A stretch of DNA of 64,000 nucleotides from the NCBI RefSeq assembly GCF_046614675.1, contig NZ_JBKKJT010000001.1:930001-994000 (forward strand), in the 5' to 3' direction. The notes below the pieces were generated by a model that saw nothing but the letters and a program-made list of their open reading frames with translations, had not been told where the DNA came from and made no database searches. A program made the translations under genes and the position numbers. Positions 17,445 through 27,072 of this stretch are shown here, one piece after another; the first letter of the stretch is position 1; each line of letters begins with the position of its first letter. The DNA comes from Chryseobacterium cupriresistens (GTDB lineage Bacteria > Bacteroidota > Bacteroidia > Flavobacteriales > Weeksellaceae).

Positions 17445-18080
17445 TTATTTTAAAAGTTCATCAGTATTTATTACACGGGCATAAAGATTTCCAAGAGCAG
17501 AAATCCCGGCCAAAAAGGATCTTTGAACTTCTTCAGCCTTTATCACTTCCCCATTCAGTTCACGGTTTCTGGTTGCTGTAGCATCTCCGATAATGGTATT
17601 GGTAAACCCGAAATCAAAAGCAGCTCTGGTTGTAGATTCCACACAGACATCTGTCATCATTCCTGTAATCACCAGATTTTTAATTTTCTTTGACTGAAGA
17701 TAACCTAGAAGATCTGTCTCTCTGAAGCTGTTGGGAAAATGCTTAACGATAACTTTTTCATCTTCCCTCGGTAAAACCAGATGATTGATTTTAGTGCCCT
17801 CTGTACCCGGAAGGAAAAACGTTGCACCATCATTGGTAGAAATATGCTGAATGTGAATGACAGGAAGATGATTGTTCCTGAAATATTCTAAAATTCTTCT
17901 GGTGTTTTCAGCGGCCTGTACGCTTTTTTCCAGTGTCATTTTTCCGCCCGGGAAATAATCGTTTTGTACGTCGATAATTAATAGCGCCGTGTGTTCCGTT
18001 TTTTGTTGTTGTGCGTTCATTGTAATCATTGAAATTAATATCAGACAAGAGGTCAGAATAGTTTTAAATTTATTTTTCAT
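17445..18080 (-). CDS. Secreted cysteine hydrolase (isochorismatase-like family)
   Basis: 211-residue alpha/beta hydrolase of the isochorismatase superfamily, with a Sec signal peptide (KTILTSCLILISMITMNAQ) added. The catalytic triad can be read: Asp in LLIIDVQNDYF, Lys in EKVIVKHFPNSF and Cys in ITGMMTDVCVESTTRAAFD. The last motif is the family hallmark. The start at 18080 places the signal peptide at the N-terminus; a further in-frame ATG upstream would spoil it. Family members hydrolyse amide or vinyl-ether bonds (nicotinamide, N-carbamoyl compounds, isochorismate). The substrate here is unknown. A Crp-type regulator is encoded downstream. Confidence 0.87.
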   Translation of the reverse strand: MKNKFKTILTSCLILISMITMNAQQQKTEHTALLIIDVQNDYFPGGKMTLEKSVQAAENTRRILEYFRNNHLPVIHIQHISTNDGATFFLPGTEGTKINHLVLPREDEKVIVKHFPNSFRETDLLGYLQSKKIKNLVITGMMTDVCVESTTRAAFDFGFTNTIIGDATATRNRELNGEVIKAEEVQRSFLAGISALGNLYARVINTDELLK

Positions 18081-18442
18081 GAGTAAAATTGTATTGGCCA
18101 AAATTACAGAGGCTTCACCTCCTGACCTTTGAACTAGTTCAAAAAACACTGTTGCTATCTAAAAACTTTAATATTGTTAATTTTTTTCATCTCTGTCCGA
18201 TTAAATCAAAAATTTTATTACCTTTTTAAAGAAAAACAACTCATAAACAGTTAATATAATTTAACGGTATCAGATTTGGATAAGCCAAAAAAATAACCTT
18301 ATTTTATTCTGTCATAAGAGAAAATATTCTTAAAGTAAAAATTTTAAATACCCTTTATAAAAGCGGGATTACCAAAATGTTTTTTGGATAAAAAAGATTT
18401 ATTTAGTGTTGAATAAAACATTAAATTTGCGACATTGATATT
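18081..18442. promoter_or_regulatory. Divergent promoter region; -7 box of ftsK
   Basis: 362 bp without a gene, between the divergent isochorismatase-like gene and ftsK. A consensus -7 box TAAATTTG at 18422-18429 lies 13 bp before the ftsK ATG. No well-spaced -33 element was found. The rest is AT-rich, with no repeat or hairpin recognised. Confidence 0.5.
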
Positions 18443-21022
18443 ATGGATAAAAAGACACAAAAAAAACCGACTGAATCGCCTGAGAAAGGCAGAATCTTAT
18501 CTAAGCCACGTATTTTTTTCGGGCTTACTTTTATACTTTTATCGGCTGTTCTTGCACTCTCATTCGTCTCTTATCTGATGAACTGGAAAGCAGATCAAAG
18601 CCAGGCCGGAACCATGCTGGACAAAAGCATAAAATCTTCCAATATCTTTGGCAAGGTAGGTGACTGGCTTGGAAATATTTTCATTTTTGAAAGTATTGGT
18701 ATTGCTTCATTTATCATTGCATTTTTATTCCTTGTAGTGGGGACTCTGATCCTTAAGAAGAAAATCTTCAAACCGTGGAAAACGATCGGCCACTCTTTAT
18801 TTTTCATCTGCTGGCTTCCTATTTTTATGGGGGCACTTACGAAAGGCCAGGGTGTTTTAGGCGGTGTTTATGGATATCAGATCATGGACTATCTTAACTC
18901 TATCATCGGAGCAGTAGGTCTGTGGACGGTATTAGCTGCAAGCATTCTTCTCTATTTTATTCTTGAATTCAATCTTCGTCCAAGTTCTATCAAAGCGAAA
19001 CTGGATAAAATCAATGAAAATACGATTGGAAAAGTAAAATCTATGATGCCGGACTCCAATGATGATTTCGAAGCTGATGAGGAATTGAAAGAGGAAGCAG
19101 AGGAAGCGGAAGAAGAGACGCTTTCCAGAGTTACGGTGAGTGATGTTGCCAACAAGCCCGTTACAACTCCTGTCAATACAATGAAAGAACCAGAACCTGT
19201 AAGTGCTCCGAAAGGATTTCCTGAGGTTCCGGTTTCCAACGAAATAGAAACCATTTCTACGCCCAACCATACTTCTTTTGAAGCAGAGCCAAGAGATGTT
19301 TCTCAACAGGTAAGCTTAAACCTTTCTACCAAGCCCATTGTTCCGGTTTCAAGCCCGGAGGAAGCATTTGATATCAGACCTTCTACTCCGTCTCCGGCAG
19401 TAACCACTGCTTCGGCACAGGAAAATATTAAATTCAATGTAGAAGTGGCACAGGTGGTTGATGTTTTGGATGATTCTGATAAAAAGTCTCAGGAACTGGT
19501 AGAAAAGCATGGTTTATATGACCACAAGCTAGATCTGGCCAACTTCCAGATGCCACCTGTAGATTTGCTGAAAGATTACGGTAATGAAGAAATTTCTATC
19601 AATAAGGAAGAATTAGAAGAAAATAAAAACAAGATTGTCGGACTTCTTAAGAATTTCAATGTTGGAATCGCAGAGATTAAAGCAACAATCGGTCCTACAG
19701 TTACGCTGTATGAAATTGTTCCTGAAGCAGGAATCAGAGTAGCAGCGATTAAAAAACTGCAGGATGATATTGCGCTGAACCTTTCCGCATTAGGAATCAG
19801 AATTATAGCGCCAATGCCAGGAAAGGGAACAATCGGTATCGAAGTGCCAAGAAAGAATCCTACCATGGTTTCTATGCGTTCTGTTATCGCTTCCCAGAAA
19901 TTCCAGAATACGGATATGGATCTTCCGGTAGTTTTCGGAAAGACCATTTCCAACGAAATCTTTATGGCTGACCTTTCAAAAATGCCTCACTTATTGATGG
20001 CAGGAGCAACAGGTCAGGGTAAGTCTGTTGGTATTAATGCTATCCTTACTTCCCTTCTTTATAAAAAACATCCGAGCGAACTGAAATTCGTCATGGTAGA
20101 CCCTAAAAAAGTGGAACTTTCATTATATTCTAAAATTGAAAGACACTATCTGGCAAAACTACCGGATGCAGAAGAAGCCATCATCACAGACACCAATAAA
20201 GTAATCAATACACTGAACTCTCTTTGTATTGAAATGGATACCCGATATGATCTTCTGAAAAATGCTTTTTGTAAAAACTTAAAAGAGTATAATAAAAAGT
20301 TTACGGAAAGAAAATTAAATCCTGAAAACGGACATCGTTATTTACCGTATATCGTATTGGTAGTAGATGAGTTTGCAGATTTGATCATGACGGCAGGAAA
20401 AGAGGTTGAATTACCGATTGCCAGACTTGCACAGCTTGCAAGAGCCGTAGGAATCCACCTTATTGTAGCTACACAGAGACCTTCCGTTAATGTTATTACA
20501 GGTATGATCAAGGCTAACTTCCCTGCAAGAGCTGCCTTCAGGGTAATTTCCAGTGTTGACTCCAGAACCATCCTTGATTCTCCGGGAGCAGATCAGCTGA
20601 TTGGTAAAGGAGATATGCTTTATTTCAACGGAAACGAGATCCTGAGACTTCAGTGTGCTTTCGTGGATACTCCGGAAGTGGAAAGACTGGCAGAGTTTAT
20701 CGGAGAACAGAAAGGGTATTCTTCAGCATTATTACTTCCTGAATACGTATCTGAAGATTCATCAAGTACAGTAGGTGCTTTTGACCCGAACGAAAAAGAT
20801 GCTTTATTTGAAGAAGCCGCAAGAATAATCGTTTCTACCCAGCAGGGATCTACTTCAATGCTTCAGAGACAATTGAAACTGGGCTATAACAGAGCCGGAA
20901 GAATTATGGATCAGCTGGAAGCAAGTGGTATTGTGGGAGGATTCAATGGTGCTAAAGCAAGAGAGGTTCTGATCAGTGATCTTCATTCTCTGGAACAGTT
21001 TCTTGAAGATTTAAGAAACTAA
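18443..21022 (+). CDS. ftsK: DNA translocase FtsK/SpoIIIE
   Basis: 859-residue septal DNA pump that clears chromosome dimers and terminus DNA during division. The N-terminus has four transmembrane helices (about residues 25-180). An acidic/proline/serine-rich linker runs to about 350. The alpha-beta motor has Walker A GATGQGKS near residue 519, Walker B VLVVDEFADLIM near 640 and the RVISSVDSRTILDSPGADQLIGKGDML region. A winged-helix gamma domain (TSMLQRQLKLGYNRAGRIMDQLE) ends the protein and should read polar KOPS-like sites. It starts the block FtsK, lipoprotein, LolA, LptF/G typical of Flavobacteriia. Confidence 0.97.
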   Translation: MDKKTQKKPTESPEKGRILSKPRIFFGLTFILLSAVLALSFVSYLMNWKADQSQAGTMLDKSIKSSNIFGKVGDWLGNIFIFESIGIASFIIAFLFLVVGTLILKKKIFKPWKTIGHSLFFICWLPIFMGALTKGQGVLGGVYGYQIMDYLNSIIGAVGLWTVLAASILLYFILEFNLRPSSIKAKLDKINENTIGKVKSMMPDSNDDFEADEELKEEAEEAEEETLSRVTVSDVANKPVTTPVNTMKEPEPVSAPKGFPEVPVSNEIETISTPNHTSFEAEPRDVSQQVSLNLSTKPIVPVSSPEEAFDIRPSTPSPAVTTASAQENIKFNVEVAQVVDVLDDSDKKSQELVEKHGLYDHKLDLANFQMPPVDLLKDYGNEEISINKEELEENKNKIVGLLKNFNVGIAEIKATIGPTVTLYEIVPEAGIRVAAIKKLQDDIALNLSALGIRIIAPMPGKGTIGIEVPRKNPTMVSMRSVIASQKFQNTDMDLPVVFGKTISNEIFMADLSKMPHLLMAGATGQGKSVGINAILTSLLYKKHPSELKFVMVDPKKVELSLYSKIERHYLAKLPDAEEAIITDTNKVINTLNSLCIEMDTRYDLLKNAFCKNLKEYNKKFTERKLNPENGHRYLPYIVLVVDEFADLIMTAGKEVELPIARLAQLARAVGIHLIVATQRPSVNVITGMIKANFPARAAFRVISSVDSRTILDSPGADQLIGKGDMLYFNGNEILRLQCAFVDTPEVERLAEFIGEQKGYSSALLLPEYVSEDSSSTVGAFDPNEKDALFEEAARIIVSTQQGSTSMLQRQLKLGYNRAGRIMDQLEASGIVGGFNGAKAREVLISDLHSLEQFLEDLRN

Positions 21023-21105
21023 TTATAAAAAATCATCAATACAAAGATTAATCCCGGATACTCCTGATTGGAGACCGGGATATAAGAATCACTAAAACTA
21101 TTACC

Positions 21106-21567
21106 ATGAAAATTACATTAAAACAAACTATTGCATTGAGTCTTCTGGCATGTACATTAACATTATCTTCATGCGCCTTAAGAACTGTTCCCAGTGATTA
21201 TGCTTCTGTGAAACTGGACGTTATTGATAATAACACGCTGGGAAATGGCAAAGTACTTATTTATAACGGCGCCGGAATTCTCCATAAAATGGATAACACG
21301 GCAAGATTGAATATCGGACTTGATGGCAAATCATTAGGACAAATCAGACCGAAAGAATATGTTATTGTTGATTTAGAGAAAGGAAAACATGAGTTTACGG
21401 TTCTTCATATAGATATGGTAAATATGAGAAGTAAGCATCAGGTTGAAATTGATGAAAATACTAAAGTAATTAAAATTGAACCAACCATTACTTCCAATAA
21501 GTTAACTGTGACCAATATTCTTCCTGAAAAATTTGATCAGTACATTGAAAGACCGGAAACAAGATAA
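21106..21567 (+). CDS. Small lipoprotein of unknown function
   Basis: 153 residues with a lipobox LSSC (Cys23). The mature part is beta-rich: strands around VLIYNGAGILHKM, ARLNIGLDGKSLGQIRPKEYVIVDLEKGKHEFTVLHID and a C-terminal TKVIKIEPTI. The layout, short strands around a G/KxH motif, recalls DUF2846 or PEGA-like domains of envelope lipoproteins, but this is only a resemblance. It sits between ftsK and lolA in the same direction, so it may belong to their transcript. Location is presumably periplasmic, membrane-anchored. Confidence 0.75.
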   Translation: MKITLKQTIALSLLACTLTLSSCALRTVPSDYASVKLDVIDNNTLGNGKVLIYNGAGILHKMDNTARLNIGLDGKSLGQIRPKEYVIVDLEKGKHEFTVLHIDMVNMRSKHQVEIDENTKVIKIEPTITSNKLTVTNILPEKFDQYIERPETR

Positions 21568-21710
21568 TCTGTAACCTATCTGCCATAAAGTATCAGGCAT
21601 TAAAAGGTGGATTTTGGAACAGTTTTTGGAAGATCTGCGTAGTTAAAGGAAAAACACATCGTTTTAACCTTAAGAATTAAAGAAAATCTAACGATTATTA
21701 AATTAAGAAA

Positions 21711-22358
21711 ATGAAAAATATTATTTCAAAAGTTATATTGGGAAGTTTTGTTGTAGGTGCAGTAGGTATGGCCAACGCTCAAAAGATTGATGCGAAAGCT
21801 AAAAAGATATTGGATGATATTACAGCCAACTACAATTCTAAAAAGAATTCTTACTTCAAATTTTCTTTTGGAAGCGGCCTTAACGGACAGGTGACCAAAA
21901 CAGAACCTGGTATTTATTATGTTGCCGGAGAGAAATACAAACTGAAGATCATGGATACGGAACAGATCTTTGACGGAAATAAAATTTACAACATCAACGC
22001 CGATGATATGGAAGTTACCATTGCCAAGCCCAACGGAACCAGCACCATGTTCTCCCCTATCAACTATCTTACAACGTATAGAAACGATTATAATGTAACA
22101 TACAACGGTAAGAAAATAGTGAATGGCGTGAATGCCGATTTTATTAAACTGACTCCAGTAAAAGCCAACGGAATAAAGTATGTATACCTTTTTGTCGATT
22201 CAGCGAAAAAGCAGATGGTAAAACTGGAACAGCACGGAAACAATAAAGATGTTGCAGTAATTGCTATTAAAGAATATAAAGAAAACCAGGAACTGGATCC
22301 TAATATGTTTGTTTTTGACAAAAATAAGTTTAAAAACTACATCGTTACAGAACTTTAA
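21711..22358 (+). CDS. lolA: Outer-membrane lipoprotein carrier LolA-like protein
   Basis: 215-residue periplasmic protein with signal peptide cleaved after MANAQ. It has the LolA half-barrel pattern: helix AKKILDDITANYNSKKN, strands FKFSFGSGL, KTEPGIYYVAGEKYKLKIMDTEQIFDGNKIYNIN, and a C-terminal helix ending in FDKNKFKNYIVTEL. It would receive lipoproteins from LolCDE and carry them to the outer membrane. Its place beside ftsK and an LptF/G-type permease is the usual flavobacterial context. Bacteroidota LolA proteins diverge from the E. coli form, so the gene symbol is by family. Confidence 0.88.
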   Translation: MKNIISKVILGSFVVGAVGMANAQKIDAKAKKILDDITANYNSKKNSYFKFSFGSGLNGQVTKTEPGIYYVAGEKYKLKIMDTEQIFDGNKIYNINADDMEVTIAKPNGTSTMFSPINYLTTYRNDYNVTYNGKKIVNGVNADFIKLTPVKANGIKYVYLFVDSAKKQMVKLEQHGNNKDVAVIAIKEYKENQELDPNMFVFDKNKFKNYIVTEL

Positions 22359-22422
22359 AAAGCTGAAAGTGAATTCGCAACTATGTAAATTTACTTTTAA
22401 AGTTAAAAAAATAACAAAATAT

Positions 22423-22453
22423 AAAAAGCCACAAGTAAACTTTGTGGCTTTTT
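22423..22453 (+). terminator. Intrinsic terminator downstream of lolA
   Basis: 12-bp perfect stem AAAAAGCCACAA / TTGTGGCTTTTT with a 7-base loop, 65 bp after the lolA stop. It overlaps the region just before the next gene's -7 box. Confidence 0.8.
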
Positions 22454-22456
22454 GAT

Positions 22457-22464
22457 TAATTTTG
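22457..22464 (+). promoter_or_regulatory. -7 box of the LptF/G permease gene
   Basis: TAATTTTG matches the Bacteroidota -7 consensus TAnnTTTG and lies only 4 bp before the ATG at 22469. Transcripts would be almost or fully leaderless. It directly follows the lolA terminator. Confidence 0.5.
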
Positions 22465-22468
22465 GCGC

Positions 22469-23926
22469 ATGTTAAAAATACTAGACCGATACATTATAAA
22501 AACCTTCTTTGGACCGTTTTTCTTTATATTCAGCGTATTGTTTTTCATTTTTATTGTAAACATTATCTGGGTACAGTTGGGACAGTTTATGGGAAAAGGA
22601 TTAAGCTACTGGCAGATCCTTAAACTTCTTTTTTATCTTGGAGTAAACGTCATCAGTATGGTTCTACCGCTTACCATCCTTCTGGCGAGTATTATGTCGT
22701 TCGGTGAATTTGGAGAACGCTACGAGCTTGCTGCCATGAAAGCAGCGGGAATTCCTCTGACCCGAGTAATGACGCCTCTTCTTGGAATCTCAACAGCACT
22801 TGCGATCATGCTGTTTTTCTTTTCCAACAATATTATTCCGGATTTTCAGAAAAAAGCCAAGAATATGCTTTTTAATATTGCTCAAACCAAACCGGCTATC
22901 AACTTTACTCCGGGACAGTTTATTGATCAGATTCCCGGTTATATGGTAAAATTTGATAAAATATACGGGGAGAACGGTGAAAATATTGAAGGCGTTTTTG
23001 TTCATAAAAAAGCCAATGCTTACGAAAACCAGCAGTCTGTTGTTGCAGAAAAAGGAAAATTTGTTCCAGCGGCCAACAAGAACTTTTTAAAACTGGTACT
23101 GTATAACGGTTATGTATTTGAAGATGCCTTTGCCGGAAAAGGCGATAACGTAAGGCTGAAACAGCCGGACCAGGCTATTAAATTCGATACACTGGTTTCT
23201 CACTTTGACATCAGTGAAATCATCAATAAAGCGATCGAAAAGGAACAGATTACGGATGACTACCGTTTCCAGACCTACAACCAGCTTGACGGAACGATTA
23301 CCAAAACCAAAAAAGACAATAAACAGTTCTTTGACAATATAGGTTCGGAAGTTCTTAACCAGACCAATTCTGTGATTACCTATATGGATAAAGGGAATAA
23401 ACATAAAGCTGCTCCGAAAACCCAGATCAAACTGGATACGGTAAAAGGTGAAAGAAAAATGGAAATCATTTATAATTCCTACACCAGGCTGGACAACCTG
23501 AAATCAACACTGGAATCCAAAAAGAATGAATACAGTTCTAATGTAAAATACTTCAGTAAGGTAGTGATTTACCAGCAGAGAATTGTTGCCTATTCTGTGA
23601 CCTGTATCATCTTCTTTTTGATTGGATCAAGTTTAGGTTCTATCATCAGAAAAGGAGGAATGGGGCTTCCGGTCATCATCGCTATCGTTATTTTCATCAT
23701 CTTTTATGTCATGAATGTCGGGGTGGAAAATATGTCATGGAGCGGGAAAATGAATCCTTATCTTGCAGCATGGCTTCCCAACCTGATCCTTCTTCCCTTT
23801 GGAGTCTGGATGACTTATAAAGCACTTACAGATTCGCAACTGTTTGATGCAGAAAAATACAAAGCATTGTTCAAACCTATCACCAAAAGGTTTACCAAAA
23901 GTAAGGAACATCAGAGATACCAATAA
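22469..23926 (+). CDS. LptF/LptG-family permease (YjgP/YjgQ)
   Basis: 485-residue inner-membrane component of the ABC machine that lifts LPS out of the inner membrane for transport to the cell surface. It shows the family opening LKILDRYIIKTFFGPFFFIFSVLFFIF, the coupling-helix segment GEFGERYELAAMKAAGIPLTRVM near residue 75, three N-terminal and three C-terminal membrane helices, and a large periplasmic beta-jellyroll domain between (about 125-365). The signature does not separate LptF from LptG. No second permease or LptB gene lies nearby, as is usual when these genes are dispersed. Confidence 0.92.
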   Translation: MLKILDRYIIKTFFGPFFFIFSVLFFIFIVNIIWVQLGQFMGKGLSYWQILKLLFYLGVNVISMVLPLTILLASIMSFGEFGERYELAAMKAAGIPLTRVMTPLLGISTALAIMLFFFSNNIIPDFQKKAKNMLFNIAQTKPAINFTPGQFIDQIPGYMVKFDKIYGENGENIEGVFVHKKANAYENQQSVVAEKGKFVPAANKNFLKLVLYNGYVFEDAFAGKGDNVRLKQPDQAIKFDTLVSHFDISEIINKAIEKEQITDDYRFQTYNQLDGTITKTKKDNKQFFDNIGSEVLNQTNSVITYMDKGNKHKAAPKTQIKLDTVKGERKMEIIYNSYTRLDNLKSTLESKKNEYSSNVKYFSKVVIYQQRIVAYSVTCIIFFLIGSSLGSIIRKGGMGLPVIIAIVIFIIFYVMNVGVENMSWSGKMNPYLAAWLPNLILLPFGVWMTYKALTDSQLFDAEKYKALFKPITKRFTKSKEHQRYQ

Positions 23927-23947
23927 TTCTGATTTTAAAATAAAATT

Positions 23948-23977
23948 AAAAGCTTCGGAGAAATTCCGGAGCTTTTT
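23948..23977 (+). terminator. Intrinsic terminator of the LptF/G permease gene
   Basis: Stem AGCTTCGGA / TCCGGAGCT (one G-T pair) followed by TTTTTT, about 20 bp after the stop codon. Confidence 0.75.
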
Positions 23978-24029
23978 TGTTGATTATTATTACAATATTT
24001 AATTGATAATGATTTTGAATTTAAAAATT

Positions 24030-24037
24030 TATATTTG
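24030..24037 (+). promoter_or_regulatory. -7 box of the secreted unknown protein gene
   Basis: TATATTTG fits TAnnTTTG and lies 20 bp before the ATG at 24058. No well-spaced -33 TTTG is present. Confidence 0.45.
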
Positions 24038-24057
24038 TGGGAATTTAAAACAAAACC

Positions 24058-24849
24058 ATGAAGAAATTACTACTTATTGGCCTGTTCGGTCTTGTGTCAC
24101 TCAATGCCCATGCTCAGGATCAGGATGAAACCGGAACCTACAACGGTGAAAAATACGGCTACATCATTGACAAATCCGGAAAGAAAATTGAAGGTGTTGT
24201 ACATCTGCACGGCGGCTATTCAAGTCCGTGGCAAAATCAGTTAAAAGTAAAATTTGCGGCCATTGCTGATATTGACAAAGTAAAGAATAAGATAAAATTC
24301 AAAACCTACGACACAGACGATATCAAAGAATATATGTTGTATGAAGGTGACACTCCGAGGGTTTTCAAGTCTGTAAAATACTCAAACATGAGAGAAGCCT
24401 TGAACAGCTCTGAAAGTTCAACAGGATTATCGGCCGGCTTTAAGGCAATCAACAATCTGTCAAGAACAGAACAGTTTGCAGAAGTCGTAACGGAGGGCAA
24501 AATTACAGTTTATAAGCTTTATGGCTACCCTACGGCTCTTTCTGCAAACAGTACTCAGGCCATCACGCAGAGAGAAACAGACCGGTTAAGAGAGAATCCC
24601 AATTATATTTTTTCAAAGAAAGGAGGAAAAGCTGAAGAATTAACGCCCGCAAAAGCCAAAATTATCCTGGCAGACTGCCCTTACGTAAAAGCAAAAATAA
24701 CAAAGGGAGAATATGGTTCCCTGAAAAACGAAGAGAAGAAAAGAAGCGGTCTTGGAAAATTCATCCGGGATGAAATCAACAATTCAACGGTGGATAAACT
24801 TTCAATTATCAATGAAGTGATCTATGATTACAATGAGAACTGTAAATAG
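24058..24849 (+). CDS. Secreted protein of unknown function
   Basis: 263 residues with a clear Sec signal peptide (KKLLLIGLFGLVSLNAHAQ). The mature protein begins with a charged GEKYGYIIDKSGKKIEGVVHLHGG segment. Parts such as GKKIEGVVHL, AIADIDKVKNKIKFKTYDTDDIKEYML and KVYKLYGYP-like strands suggest a beta-rich domain of the kind seen in flavobacterial secreted proteins that report a parameter and a value. No catalytic motif is recognised. It is monocistronic, with its own -7 box and a shared bidirectional terminator. Confidence 0.72.
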   Translation: MKKLLLIGLFGLVSLNAHAQDQDETGTYNGEKYGYIIDKSGKKIEGVVHLHGGYSSPWQNQLKVKFAAIADIDKVKNKIKFKTYDTDDIKEYMLYEGDTPRVFKSVKYSNMREALNSSESSTGLSAGFKAINNLSRTEQFAEVVTEGKITVYKLYGYPTALSANSTQAITQRETDRLRENPNYIFSKKGGKAEELTPAKAKIILADCPYVKAKITKGEYGSLKNEEKKRSGLGKFIRDEINNSTVDKLSIINEVIYDYNENCK

Positions 24850-24856
24850 AATATAC

Positions 24857-24888
24857 AAAAAGAGGTTTCCGGTTGGAAACCTCTTTTT
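24857..24888. terminator. Bidirectional terminator between convergent genes
   Basis: Perfect 14-bp stem AAAAAGAGGTTTCC / GGAAACCTCTTTTT with a 4-base loop. It serves the plus-strand unknown gene ending at 24849 and the minus-strand FabH-like gene ending at 24893. Confidence 0.88.
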
Positions 24889-24892
24889 ATTT

Positions 24893-25954
24893 TTAAAACT
24901 GATACACAAAAGCATTGATATTCATCCCTGCTCCTACTGAAGCAAATAACACAATATCATTTTTTTTGATTTTATGATGTTCAAGTTCATCCTGCAAAAT
25001 CATCGTCAGCAAAGAAGGAATCGTAGCCACACTGCTGTTACCTAATTTATGAATAACCATAGGCATGATATTTTCCGGAACCGGTTTTCCATACAGCTGA
25101 TAAAACCTGTTAACGATGGCTTCGTCCATTTTTTCATTCGCCTGATGAATAATAATCTTATTCAACTGATCAATGGAATATCCACTGTTGTCCAGACATT
25201 TTTTCATGGCATCCGGAACATTCACGAGAGCAAATTCATATATTTTACGACCATCCATCTTAATATACCGGGTATCCGGGCATCTTTCGTTGTTGTAAGA
25301 TTTTCCAAAATACAGATAGTCTTTTTCTTCAAGGGTATAAGAAGCTGACAAATGGGATTTGATCCCGGCATCATCATCCTGATTTACTTCCAGAACAGCC
25401 GCCCCGGCACCGTCGGCATAGATCATACTGTCTCTGTCGTGGATATCTACCACACGGGAAAGTGTTTCTGCCCCAATAACCAGGCATCGCTTCGCTATAC
25501 CGGATTTGATAAACGCGTGAGCCTGAATTACCCCTTCAATCCATCCCGGACATCCGAAAAGAACATCATAGGCCACACAGAAATTATTTCTGATTCCCAA
25601 TACATGCTTCACCCTTGCAGCAAGGCTGGGCACCGTATCAGACTGAACCGTTCCGAAGCGAACATCCCCAAAATTATGGGCAAATATAATATAGTCTAAT
25701 GTTTCAGGATCGATTCCTGCATTTTCTATAGCTGCACGCGCCGCAATGACGCCCAGATCTGAAGTGACCTGTGTACTATGTGCATATCTCCTTTCTTCAA
25801 TACCTGTAATCTTTTTAAGCTTATCCGTAATGGAAGCGTTATTCTCCTTTAATAAAATCCCTTCTTCATTAAGAAAAATATGTTTATCAAAAAATAAATT
25901 GGTTATTGTTTCCGATGGGATATAATTTCCTACCCCGATTATTTTTGTCATCAT
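24893..25954 (-). CDS. 3-oxoacyl-ACP synthase III (FabH-like thiolase-fold enzyme)
   Basis: 353-residue thiolase-fold condensing enzyme. The catalytic triad is complete: Cys near 132 in VLFGCPGWIEG, His near 271 in IIIHQANEKMDEAI and Asn near 303 in KLGNSSVATIPSLL. Such enzymes condense an acyl-CoA primer with malonyl-ACP, or act in specialised lipid or ketide synthesis. The acidic, somewhat divergent sequence and lone position suggest a paralogue rather than the housekeeping FabH, which normally sits with plsX and rpmF in this group. Substrate unknown. Confidence 0.87.
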   Translation of the reverse strand: MMTKIIGVGNYIPSETITNLFFDKHIFLNEEGILLKENNASITDKLKKITGIEERRYAHSTQVTSDLGVIAARAAIENAGIDPETLDYIIFAHNFGDVRFGTVQSDTVPSLAARVKHVLGIRNNFCVAYDVLFGCPGWIEGVIQAHAFIKSGIAKRCLVIGAETLSRVVDIHDRDSMIYADGAGAAVLEVNQDDDAGIKSHLSASYTLEEKDYLYFGKSYNNERCPDTRYIKMDGRKIYEFALVNVPDAMKKCLDNSGYSIDQLNKIIIHQANEKMDEAIVNRFYQLYGKPVPENIMPMVIHKLGNSSVATIPSLLTMILQDELEHHKIKKNDIVLFASVGAGMNINAFVYQF

Positions 25955-26100
25955 TATAGTATCTGTTTCCTGTTTTTTAATTGAACGTCAGGAATAATTC
26001 ATTAAATATAATGAATGAACGTAAATACTTCACAATATAGTATGGAATAAGAATGCATTGCATCATAAAAAGTTAAAATAATGGCTGAAAAATAATAAAA

Positions 26101-26128
26101 AAAGAGGTCTCACATCGGAAACCTCTTT
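26101..26128 (-). terminator. Intrinsic terminator of frr
   Basis: Stem AAAGAGGT / ACCTCTTT with a partly paired interior and an A-rich 5' side (T-run on the minus strand), about 24 bp beyond the frr stop codon. Confidence 0.7.
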
Positions 26129-26151
26129 ACAAATATTTTAAAAACTGAAAA

Positions 26152-26706
26152 TTATACTTTCATAATTTCAGCCTCTTTTGTCTTAAGATGCTCATCGCAA
26201 AGCTTAACGTATTTATCAGTATAAGCCTGGATTTCTTCTTCCACGCCTTTTACGACATCTTCAGAAACTCCTTCCAGTTTTTTAAGTTCTTTCAAACCGT
26301 CCTGTCTTGCATTTCTTACCGTTACTTTAGTGTTCTCAGTTTCCACTTTAGCCTGTTTTGCAAGCTCTTTTCTTCTTTCCTCTGTTAAAGGCGGAACATT
26401 AAGGATAATGTTTTCCCCGTTGTTAGAAGGTGCAAAACCTAAGTTGGAATTAATGATTGCTTTTTCAATCGCATTGATTGCTGTTCTGTCCCAAGGTTGA
26501 ATAGAGATTGTCATTGCATCCGGAACAGAAACATTCGCAACCTGGTTGATAGGAGTCATTGCTCCGTAGTATTCTACCATTACATCCTGAACCATTGTCG
26601 TAGAAGCACGTCCTGCTCTAATTCTTTGAAATGCGTGATCCAGGTGCTTTACCGCTGCATCCATGTCTTGTTTTACAGATTCTAATATAAGATCTAATTC
26701 TTCCAT
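26152..26706 (-). CDS. frr: Ribosome recycling factor
   Basis: 184-residue factor that, with EF-G, splits post-termination ribosomes. It shows the three-helix-bundle/hinge layout, with the highly conserved FQRIRAGRASTTMVQDVMVEYYG near residues 23-45, ISIQPWDRTAINAIEKAI and PPLTEERRKELAKQAK. The start at 26706 (MEELDLI) fits the family; the upstream in-frame ATG would add a non-conserved 10 residues. In flavobacteria pyrH usually lies just upstream; here it is 3.2 kb away, with an accessory block between. Confidence 0.97.
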   Translation of the reverse strand: MEELDLILESVKQDMDAAVKHLDHAFQRIRAGRASTTMVQDVMVEYYGAMTPINQVANVSVPDAMTISIQPWDRTAINAIEKAIINSNLGFAPSNNGENIILNVPPLTEERRKELAKQAKVETENTKVTVRNARQDGLKELKKLEGVSEDVVKGVEEEIQAYTDKYVKLCDEHLKTKEAEIMKV

Positions 26707-26772
26707 TATTATAGTATAGTTTGATAAATTACACATCTATTAATCCATCTGAATATCAATCAATTAAAACTA

Positions 26773-26797
26773 AAAACACTGTAAACATCAGTGTTTT
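26773..26797. terminator. Terminator or attenuator hairpin upstream of frr
   Basis: Perfect stem AAAACACTG / CAGTGTTTT with a 7-base loop, flanked by A and T runs. It lies 67 bp upstream of the frr start in the minus-strand direction. It either ends a transcript arriving from the accessory block or sits in the frr leader. Confidence 0.65.
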
Positions 26798-27072
26798 CTT
26801 ACTATTTTAAATTATTTTTTGCTATTCAGTGCTGCAAAAATAATGATTATTTCCATATTCTGGTAAGACTGCATTCTGTATTTTGTGAAAACGTTGATAT
26901 TTTTAAATAGGACACTGTGCAAAATTGTTTTATTGCCAGTCGTTATTTGTTGCTTGTTTTGCTTTGGCGGATTTAAGTTGAGCAATTAGGGAGATGTTTT
27001 TTTAATGAGTTTTTTGTTTTGTATCCTGCCAAGTATTATTATTTTACTCTTCAATCAATTCCAAAACATTTC